From NCBI GenBank assembly GCA_030691585.1, contig JAUYEC010000089.1, positions 1 through 5,067 of the forward strand: a stretch of 5,067 nt of DNA. Reading direction: 5' to 3'. This document shows positions 1 through 5,067 of this stretch, piece after piece. Made by a program: the position numbers and the translations under genes. Under the pieces are notes generated by a model. It was not told the DNA's origin. It saw only the letters and a program-made list of their open reading frames with translations, and made no database searches. Every line of letters begins with the position of its first letter. The first letter of the stretch is position 1. This DNA comes from Candidatus Omnitrophota bacterium. Lineage in GTDB: Bacteria; Omnitrophota; Gorgyraeia; Gygaellales; Profunditerraquicolaceae.

Positions 1-1046
1 TTGAATCGCAGCTATCATTGCTGCATATTCTTAAAGACGGGCCCGCGGGATTAAAAAGGCTCGCTCGCTGGTTAAGAGGGCTAAGGCAGGAGAAAAATAA
101 CCTTTATGTGTATACTGCTCCGCCGCTCTTTCCGTTCGGAAATTATTTTATTTCGCTTAACTACTTTAACCAGGCGGTCCTGGGTTTTATTTTGAGGCGG
201 CTAATAAGGCGGATGGGCTTTAAAGACGTATTATTATGGCTTTACTCGATCAACAGTTCTGTTTTATTGAAGAAAATGAATGAGAAAGCTTCGGTATATT
301 ACTGTATCGATGATTTTTCTTCGGAGATCAATATTCCCAAGAGAAAGAAGACAATGCTTTTTCTGGAAGATCTGGCCTTAACTAACGCCGGCACGGTATT
401 TGCCTGCACGCGCGCGCTGGCCGGGGATAGAAGGAAGAAACGCCCGGACCTGCATTTTATAAGAAATGGCGTCAGTTTTTCATCCTTTGATAAAAAAGAG
501 GGGTGGCCGGTCCCTGCCGATCTGAAAGACCTGCCTTCTCCGAAGATAGGCTTTATCGGGACGCTCGATTCCAGGATAGATACGCAATTGTTACGTTATC
601 TTGCGCAAAAGAGGAGCGGTTGGCAGATCGTCCTCATCGGAAAAAACTTAAGCCGCCAGGATTTTAAGGATTGTCCGAACATACGCTTGCTTGGCTGGAA
701 AAAACACGATCTCCTGCCCGCTTACATAATGGGGATGGATGCCTGTATTATTCCTTATCGCACGGACGGATTCCGCGCCTATATTTTCCCCTTAAAGACA
801 CTGGAGTATTTTGCCTGCGGCAAGCCGGTAGTCTCGACTTATCTGCCGGAATTGGAAGAGTTCAGCGATGTGGTGAAATTAAGCCGGGATAAAGCGGATT
901 TTATGCGCAACCTCGAACTTTCTTTAAAGGAACCACCGGCCACAGAGAAGATGAAAAGTATCTCTGCCGCGTTGTCATGGGAGGGCAGGATCGAGTTGAT
1001 ATCGGGCATTATCGCGGAAACATTATATAAGGAGAAACAAGATTGA
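1..1046 (+). CDS. Glycosyltransferase, GT4-like (GT-B fold), 5' partial
   Basis: The protein probably transfers a sugar from a nucleotide-sugar donor to a growing surface glycan or lipid-linked intermediate on the cytoplasmic side. The frame is open to the window edge: codons from base 3 read ESQLS before the TTG at 18, which is therefore internal. About 50 N-terminal residues are likely missing, judged from family proteins of roughly 370-400 residues. Visible landmarks are YYCIDDFS (about 297-320), an IRNGV element (about 459-473), the start of the donor-binding Rossmann domain IGFIGTLD (546-569), NIRLLGW (678-698), and the donor-site block PLKTLEYFACGKPVVST (789-839), whose Glu-containing helix is typical of GT4 enzymes. 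The pattern resembles TuaH-like teichuronic-acid-type glycosyltransferases. Donor and acceptor cannot be inferred. The stop TGA at 1044-1046 overlaps the next gene's start. The family call is firm and the specificity is unknown. Confidence 0.88.
   Translation, partial: ESQLSLLHILKDGPAGLKRLARWLRGLRQEKNNLYVYTAPPLFPFGNYFISLNYFNQAVLGFILRRLIRRMGFKDVLLWLYSINSSVLLKKMNEKASVYYCIDDFSSEINIPKRKKTMLFLEDLALTNAGTVFACTRALAGDRRKKRPDLHFIRNGVSFSSFDKKEGWPVPADLKDLPSPKIGFIGTLDSRIDTQLLRYLAQKRSGWQIVLIGKNLSRQDFKDCPNIRLLGWKKHDLLPAYIMGMDACIIPYRTDGFRAYIFPLKTLEYFACGKPVVSTYLPELEEFSDVVKLSRDKADFMRNLELSLKEPPATEKMKSISAALSWEGRIELISGIIAETLYKEKQD
1029..1034 (+). promoter_or_regulatory. Shine-Dalgarno site for the radical SAM gene
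   Basis: AAGGAG lies 8 bases upstream of the TTG at 1043, inside the end of the preceding glycosyltransferase gene. It is a near-consensus site at good spacing and is the main reason for accepting a TTG start in the TTGA overlap. No ATG or GTG nearby in that frame offers a better start; the first in-frame ATG is directly before the first cluster cysteine and would remove the first core strand. Confidence 0.8.
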
Positions 1047-2056
1047 TAGATAATTTTATCGTAAAGTCGTATTTTAATTATTCCGGGTATCTTTTCAGGG
1101 TTTTCCCGGGGTTGCTTTCTTTTGTCCTGCCCAGGACGCTCGTGGTAGAGGCAAGCAATATGTGCATGCTTAAGTGCCCCGTATGCGCTACCGTGAATTC
1201 TTCGCGAAGACAAAAGGGGGTTATGCCTTTTGAGTTATTTAAATCCCTGATAGACGGCATAGATTGGAAATTAAGACGCATAAATTTTTCTTACGCCGGA
1301 GAACCGCTTGTCAATCCCGATCTATTCAAGATGGTAGGGTATGCGGCGGCTAAAGGTATAGATTCGATCGTGGAGACAAACGGCATGCTTTTAGAGGATC
1401 GTATCGATGATATATTGAGTTCCGGCCTTTACAAGCTTAATATCGCTTTTGACGGGATAAACCAGGAGATGGCATCTTTATACAGGAAGGGATTAAATTT
1501 TGATAAGGTGGTCTCGGGTGTGCGCAGGCTTACGCGGGAAAGAAAAAAGAGAGGTTCGAGAATTCCCGGGATCCACCTCCAGTTTATTGTAATGAAGCAT
1601 AATCAATCCGGTATTGACGCGGCGATTTCCATGGCAGAAGAGCTTGGGGCCGACTTTATTGATTTTAAGTCCATGATTTTAAGCGGCGGTTCGGGATTGA
1701 GTGCTGAGGAAAAAAACAGGTTTGCCGGCGAATACCTTCCCGATGAATGTGAATATCTGCGTTATGAAAAAAAGAACGGAGAGTGGCAGATCAAGGAGCC
1801 CCGGCGGACTTTCTGTCCGCATATCCTTTCGGATGCGGTTGTGATGTGGAACGGAGATGTAACCATCTGCACCATGGATGTAGAGGGTAAATTTGCCGTG
1901 GGAAATATAAAAGATGGATCCTTAAGAAGCATATGGAAGAGCGCAAGATACGTCCAATTGCGAAAATTTGTGCTTTTGTCTAAATTGCCGGAATGCAGGG
2001 AATGCGGTTATCTTTTAAGCGACTTCCGGGCAGTAAGAATAAAAGAGGGGCCTTAA
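1043..2056 (+). CDS. Radical SAM protein with SPASM/twitch-type C-terminus
   Basis: This is a 337-residue enzyme expected to bind a [4Fe-4S] cluster and S-adenosylmethionine and to generate a 5'-deoxyadenosyl radical. The cluster motif CxxxCxxC is at Cys41, Cys45 and Cys48 (CMLKCPVC), right after the first strand (RTLVVEAS). The SAM-binding GEP motif is at 86-88 in YAGEPLVNP. Further core elements are ETNG (111-114) and the strand LNIAFDG (132-138). The C-terminus carries Cys258, Cys276, Cys318 and Cys321, with the spacing and surrounding pattern (WNGDVTIC, then VGNIKDGSLRSIW, then CREC) of SPASM/twitch domains that hold an auxiliary Fe-S cluster. Four cysteines are fewer than the seven of classical SPASM proteins, so one auxiliary cluster is more likely than two. 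It starts at TTG, overlaps the upstream stop by 4 bases, and sits 3 bases before asnB. Context suggests a glycan-related modification; a peptide substrate is not excluded, although no precursor peptide is seen. The substrate is unknown. Confidence 0.9.
   Translation: MIDNFIVKSYFNYSGYLFRVFPGLLSFVLPRTLVVEASNMCMLKCPVCATVNSSRRQKGVMPFELFKSLIDGIDWKLRRINFSYAGEPLVNPDLFKMVGYAAAKGIDSIVETNGMLLEDRIDDILSSGLYKLNIAFDGINQEMASLYRKGLNFDKVVSGVRRLTRERKKRGSRIPGIHLQFIVMKHNQSGIDAAISMAEELGADFIDFKSMILSGGSGLSAEEKNRFAGEYLPDECEYLRYEKKNGEWQIKEPRRTFCPHILSDAVVMWNGDVTICTMDVEGKFAVGNIKDGSLRSIWKSARYVQLRKFVLLSKLPECRECGYLLSDFRAVRIKEGP
2045..2050 (+). promoter_or_regulatory. Probable Shine-Dalgarno site for asnB
   Basis: GAGGGG lies 9 bases before the ATG at 2060, within the last codons of the radical SAM gene. 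The start itself is fixed independently, because the mature enzyme needs Cys2 directly after the initiator Met. Confidence 0.55.
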
Positions 2057-2059
2057 GCG

Positions 2060-3871
2060 ATGTGCGGGATTTTCGGATTTATTGATTTTGAAGGTGCCCC
2101 GGTAAACAATTCGTCGTTGCGAAATGTCGCGGACGCGCTTTCCAAGAGGGGCCCTGACGAAGAAGGGGAATTTATACGTCAGGCAGGCAATATTTCCGTT
2201 GCTTTATTGCACCGGCGCCTGAAGATCATTGATCTGGAAACCGGGACACAGCCGATGGCCGACGAGTCCGGTGATATCAACCTTATCTGTAACGGCGAAA
2301 TTTATAATTATAAAGAGCTGCGCGAAAGCCTGCTTGCAAAAGGGCACCGGTTCCGTTCGCGTTCCGACTCGGAAGTGATCGTTCATGCTTACGAAGAATA
2401 CTCTTTTGATTGCCTCAAGCATCTTCGGGGGATGTTTTCTTTTGCCATCTGGGACAATAAAAATTCACTTGTTTTCCTTGCCAGGGACAGGGTGGGTAAG
2501 AAGCCGCTCTTTTATTGCACGGACGGGGCCAACCGCATCGTCTTCGCCTCGCAGATAAACGCGCTTTTGAAATATTCCGCGGTTCCGCGCGATATCGACC
2601 AAAGAGCCATATACCAGTATCTTTCTTATGGATATATTCCCGCGCCGCAGACATCTTTCCGCGCCATTAAGAAGTTAAACCCGGCTCATTACCTTGTTTT
2701 TCGGCGCGGCGGGATGAAAATTTCCAGGTATTGGGACCTTGATTTTTCGCGAAAGATCTCCATAAGCGAAACAGATGCGGCCCATGAGACTGCCCGGCTG
2801 CTTAGTGAATCGGTTAAGCTTAGGATGCTTAGCGACGTTCCCGTAGGCGCATTCTTAAGCGGCGGGCTGGATTCTTCTATTGTGGCCGCGTTGATGAGTA
2901 AAAATACAGCGCATCCCGTGGAAACGTTTTCTGTCGGTTTCGAGGAAGAAGGGTACAGCGAATTGGAATACGCGCGCTTTTCCCGGAAGCACTTTCCCTG
3001 CAGGCATCACGAGATTATCATGCGCCCGGATTCTTTCAAGCGGCTCGAGGAATTGATAGGGCTTTTCGGCGAACCCCACGCGGACTCTTCGGCTTTGGCC
3101 ACTATGCTTTTGGCGGAAGTTGCGAAAAAGGAAATCACCGTTACTCTTGTAGGCGAGGGCGCCGACGAGGTCTTTGCCGGATATGCCCGTTACGGTTATT
3201 ACCGGCTGGCCAGGCGCATCAGCAATGCCGCGCATTTGCCGCCTGCTTTGCTAAGGACAAGATATAAGCGCTGGCTGGGCGGATTGAGAAGTTCGATCCT
3301 CCGCGGCGTGTTATCAAAGGATTTTATGAATACAGCGGGGAAAGACGCGCCCGATACTGAATTATTCAAAATATTCGACGAGTCCTTAAATTACAAAGGC
3401 ATAGACGCGGCATTGTATGTGGATTCTAATTTTTTTCTTCCCTACGACCTGTTGGCCAAGCTGGATGTTTCAACCATGGCTTTCGGGTTAGAGGCAAGGG
3501 CCCCCTTTTTAGACCATAAGTTGATGGAATTCGCGGCCGGCCTTCCCGCAGGGATGAAGTTTAAACGTAACGAGTCAAAATATATATTGAGGAAGGCTTT
3601 CGCGCAGCTTTTACCGCCGGAGGTGCTGAACAGGAAAAAGACTCCTTTTCGCGTTCCGGCGGGCCGTTGGTTCCGCGGGCCGTTAAAGGACGATATCCGG
3701 GATATTCTTTTCTCGAGGCAGGCGGCGGGCAGGGGTTATTTTGACCGTAAGGGCATCGAAAGATTTATCAATAGGCATCTTCAGGGTAAAGCGGACCTGG
3801 GGCAGGAGATCTGGGCCTTGGTCGTTCTTGAATTATGGCACAGGATATTTATTGATGAAGCGAATGTATAA
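2060..3871 (+). CDS. asnB: Asparagine synthase (glutamine-hydrolysing), AsnB-type amidotransferase
   Basis: This is a complete 603-residue, two-domain enzyme. The N-terminal class II glutamine amidotransferase domain (about 1-210) begins MCGIFGF, with Cys2 as nucleophile after Met removal. It retains RGPD (30-33), RLKIID (53-58), NGEIYN (78-83, oxyanion region) and SDSE (102-105) for glutamine binding. The C-terminal synthetase domain (about 240-600) has the pyrophosphate-binding loop SGGLDSS (267-273), GEGADEVFAGY (365-375; Glu366 aligns by motif with the catalytic Glu of E. coli AsnB), and EARAPFLD (478-485). No key residue is missing, so both ammonia release and acyl-adenylate formation should work. 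The family makes asparagine from aspartate, ATP and glutamine. Homologues in polysaccharide loci, such as WbpS in Pseudomonas O-antigen clusters, are linked to amidation of uronic-acid-type sugars. The location between a radical SAM protein, a methyltransferase and glycosyltransferases favours such a specialised role, but this is inference. The end overlaps the next gene by 17 bases. Confidence 0.95.
   Translation: MCGIFGFIDFEGAPVNNSSLRNVADALSKRGPDEEGEFIRQAGNISVALLHRRLKIIDLETGTQPMADESGDINLICNGEIYNYKELRESLLAKGHRFRSRSDSEVIVHAYEEYSFDCLKHLRGMFSFAIWDNKNSLVFLARDRVGKKPLFYCTDGANRIVFASQINALLKYSAVPRDIDQRAIYQYLSYGYIPAPQTSFRAIKKLNPAHYLVFRRGGMKISRYWDLDFSRKISISETDAAHETARLLSESVKLRMLSDVPVGAFLSGGLDSSIVAALMSKNTAHPVETFSVGFEEEGYSELEYARFSRKHFPCRHHEIIMRPDSFKRLEELIGLFGEPHADSSALATMLLAEVAKKEITVTLVGEGADEVFAGYARYGYYRLARRISNAAHLPPALLRTRYKRWLGGLRSSILRGVLSKDFMNTAGKDAPDTELFKIFDESLNYKGIDAALYVDSNFFLPYDLLAKLDVSTMAFGLEARAPFLDHKLMEFAAGLPAGMKFKRNESKYILRKAFAQLLPPEVLNRKKTPFRVPAGRWFRGPLKDDIRDILFSRQAAGRGYFDRKGIERFINRHLQGKADLGQEIWALVVLELWHRIFIDEANV
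3842..3845 (+). promoter_or_regulatory. Probable Shine-Dalgarno site for the methyltransferase gene
   Basis: AGGA lies 9 bases before the ATG at 3855, inside the asnB coding sequence. It favours the ATG at 3855 over the in-frame ATG at 3864, which has only GAAG three bases upstream. The choice changes the protein by three residues only. Confidence 0.45.
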
Positions 3872-4709
3872 CCAGCAAAAAATTAGAGCGACAAAAGAGG
3901 TTTACGGGTTTTTATGGAATAAGTCGCAAGGATACTCTACGTCTTTAGAGAAAGGTCATTTTTCATATATGCAGGAAACCGTCACGGAGCCGATAGTCAG
4001 GGGAGGCGCTGGTATAGATATCGGATGCGGCATGGGGCAGGATACTTATCTTATGGCAAAGAACAATCCCGGAGTCAGTGTTATTGCCCTAGATCTAAGC
4101 GACGGTGTTTATAAAACCAGGGAGCTCGTTCGCGGGCTGAATAATGCCGCGGCAGTCAAGGGTTCTGTTACAGCGCTCCCTGTCAGATCGGAAGCGCTCG
4201 ATTTTGCTTATTCCTTTGGAGTGTTGCATCATATTCCCGATCCCAAAAAGGGGCTTTTCGAGATAAACAGGGTGCTAAAAAAAGGGAGTCCGGTTTTTCT
4301 ATATCTTTATGAAGATCATTCCGGGAATATTTTGAAATATCTTACTGTTAAAACTGCCGCTCTCTTTAGAAAGATCACGGTTAGAATTCCCAGGAAGATC
4401 CTGTACGCGTTGTCATTTTTGGCTTCTCCTTTTGTCTTTATTGTTTTTTCCTGTCCGGCGATAATTTTGAGTAAATTTGATAAAACGCGCTCGATCGCCG
4501 AAAATATCCCGTTTAATTTTGGCCGTTCTCCTTTTGGCCTGCGCTCAGACCTGTTTGATCGATTCGGCGCGCCTATTGAATACAGGTTTAGCAAAAAGCA
4601 AGTGTATGAGTTGCTTGATAATTGCAATTTTCACAATATAACGATCACGAAATTGAAAGCCACGGCCGGATGGGTCGCATGGGCCTATAAACGGCCGGAT
4701 AAATATTAA
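3855..4709 (+). CDS. Class I SAM-dependent methyltransferase (Methyltransf_11/UbiE-like)
   Basis: This 284-residue enzyme is expected to transfer a methyl group from S-adenosylmethionine to an unidentified acceptor, plausibly a sugar or glycolipid given the neighbours. The SAM-binding motif I is GIDIGCGMGQDT (53-64). The acidic ribose-binding position is in VIALDLS (76-82). SVTALPV (104-110) precedes the motif-IV-like region LDFAYSFGVLHHIPDP (115-130), which is characteristic of Methyltransf_11 proteins. A hydrophobic stretch (about 182-205) follows the core, then a C-terminal block with DRFGAPIEYRFS (235-246) and AGWVAWAYK (271-279), an arrangement familiar from methyltransferases in polysaccharide clusters. 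The open frame extends upstream to a TTG at 3741, but that segment runs inside asnB and encodes nothing family-like. ATG 3855 was chosen for its AGGA site; ATG 3864 is the alternative. The 17-base overlap with asnB suggests coupled translation. Confidence 0.88.
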   Translation: MKRMYNQQKIRATKEVYGFLWNKSQGYSTSLEKGHFSYMQETVTEPIVRGGAGIDIGCGMGQDTYLMAKNNPGVSVIALDLSDGVYKTRELVRGLNNAAAVKGSVTALPVRSEALDFAYSFGVLHHIPDPKKGLFEINRVLKKGSPVFLYLYEDHSGNILKYLTVKTAALFRKITVRIPRKILYALSFLASPFVFIVFSCPAIILSKFDKTRSIAENIPFNFGRSPFGLRSDLFDRFGAPIEYRFSKKQVYELLDNCNFHNITITKLKATAGWVAWAYKRPDKY

Positions 4710-4710
4710 A

Positions 4711-4716
4711 AGGGAG
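4711..4716 (+). promoter_or_regulatory. Shine-Dalgarno site for the GT2 gene
   Basis: AGGGAG is 6 bases before the ATG at 4723, in the 13-base gap after the methyltransferase stop. It supports that start, which also places the conserved N-terminal strand SIIIPAFNE at residues 4-12 as usual for GT2 enzymes. Confidence 0.7.
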
Positions 4717-4722
4717 CGCTAA

Positions 4723-5067
4723 ATGGGATTTTCTATAATTATTCCTGCATTTAATGAAGAACGCGGCCTGTCGGAGGTTCTGGGTAATCTTACAAAGCTG
4801 TTTCCCGCAGATGAGATCATCGTGATAGACGACGGCTCAACAGACGGGACACAAAAGGTCGCCTCGGCCTTTAAGGGTATCAAGCTGATCAAGCACGAGA
4901 AGAATTACGGTTACGGCGCTTCGCTCAAAACCGGGATAGCGCAGGCTTCTAATGAGAAACTTGTATTTTTCGACGCGGACGGCCAACATGACGCCAAGAT
5001 CATACCCGATCTCGTGGCTTTATTGGACGAGTGCGACCTGGTCGCCGGAGTTCGGGTGAATGACCTG
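4723..5067 (+). CDS. Glycosyltransferase family 2, DPM1-like, 3' partial
   Basis: The first 115 codons of a GT-A fold inverting glycosyltransferase run off the window with no stop. The N-terminal strand SIIIPAFNEE (4-13) is followed by the nucleotide-binding IVIDDGSTDGT (33-43), then NYGYGASLKTGI (61-72), and the metal-binding DAD motif in FFDADGQHD (82-90). LVAGVR (106-111) follows. The GYGASLKTGI and DADGQHD signatures are those of the dolichol/polyprenyl-phosphate mannose or glucose synthase-like branch, which commonly charges a polyprenyl phosphate carrier or acts early in glycan assembly. Specificity cannot be decided here, and whether C-terminal membrane helices follow is outside the window. 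It is the last visible gene of the unit and continues the same strand and spacing style. Confidence 0.93.
   Translation, partial: MGFSIIIPAFNEERGLSEVLGNLTKLFPADEIIVIDDGSTDGTQKVASAFKGIKLIKHEKNYGYGASLKTGIAQASNEKLVFFDADGQHDAKIIPDLVALLDECDLVAGVRVNDL

Noticed and set aside
18..20. TTG at 18 as the true start of the first glycosyltransferase
   Set aside because: The same frame is open upstream to base 3, no ribosome site is visible ahead of it, and the protein from this point lacks the N-terminal strand and helix expected of a GT-B enzyme. The gene is cut by the window edge.
671..892. Plus-strand 73-codon frame inside the first glycosyltransferase
   Set aside because: It is an out-of-frame overlap with the conserved donor-binding region of a real gene, with no motif and no separate ribosome site.
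839..1281. Minus-strand open frames at 839-1213 and 1078-1281
   Set aside because: They are antisense to the glycosyltransferase and radical SAM genes, have no recognisable family motif, and their compositions fit shadows of real coding sequence.
2204..3235. Minus-strand open frames at 2204-2422, 2415-2654 and 2855-3235
   Set aside because: All lie opposite the fully motif-supported asnB gene and encode no recognisable domain.
3535..3542. Perfect GGCCGGCC palindrome inside asnB
   Set aside because: It encodes ordinary Ala-Ala-Gly-Leu codons of a conserved region. It is a chance restriction-type palindrome with no stem-loop context or regulatory placement.
3741..3854. Upstream extension of the methyltransferase to a TTG at 3741
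   Set aside because: The extra 38 codons lie wholly within asnB in another frame and look like shadow coding (Arg, Trp and Gly rich). A better start with AGGA spacing exists at 3855.
4316..4627. Minus-strand 103-codon frame opposite the methyltransferase
   Set aside because: Antisense shadow. Its hydrophobic and basic composition mirrors the complementary strand and no family is recognisable.
4710..4722. Possible terminator or promoter between the methyltransferase and GT2 genes
   Set aside because: The gap is only 13 bases and is occupied by the ribosome site. There is no inverted repeat followed by a T run.

Overview
This window is a single-strand, tightly packed stretch of a bacterial cell-surface polysaccharide (or related glycoconjugate) biosynthesis locus. 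All five genes lie on the + strand. They are either overlapping or separated by 3 to 13 bases, so they look like one co-transcribed, translationally coupled unit. No promoter, terminator, RNA gene, mobile element, CRISPR array or significant repeat is visible, and there is no gene-free stretch longer than 13 bases. Both ends of the window cut through genes.

Layout: (1) bases 1-1046, the 3' part of a GT-B fold (GT4-like) glycosyltransferase whose N-terminus lies outside the window. (2) 1043-2056, a radical SAM protein with a C-terminal SPASM/twitch-type cysteine set, starting at TTG and overlapping the previous stop by 4 bases. (3) 2060-3871, a complete AsnB-type glutamine-dependent asparagine synthetase/amidotransferase. 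(4) 3855-4709, a class I SAM-dependent methyltransferase that overlaps the asnB end. (5) 4723 to the window end, the first 115 residues of a GT2 glycosyltransferase of the dolichol-phosphate-mannose-synthase-like type.

How the genes may work together (inference): two glycosyltransferases flank three modification enzymes. AsnB homologues in O-antigen clusters can amidate carboxyl sugars instead of making asparagine, and methyltransferases cap or decorate sugars. The radical SAM protein could carry out a radical modification of a sugar or of a carrier-linked intermediate, but its substrate cannot be read from sequence. The combination is a recurrent theme in surface-polysaccharide islands of environmental bacteria rather than an obviously new system.

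Organism: the moderate base composition, the mix of TTG and ATG starts with purine-rich Shine-Dalgarno sites, and the gene content fit an uncultured or environmental Gram-negative-type bacterium. The style recalls candidate phyla such as Omnitrophota, but that is an impression and not a determination.
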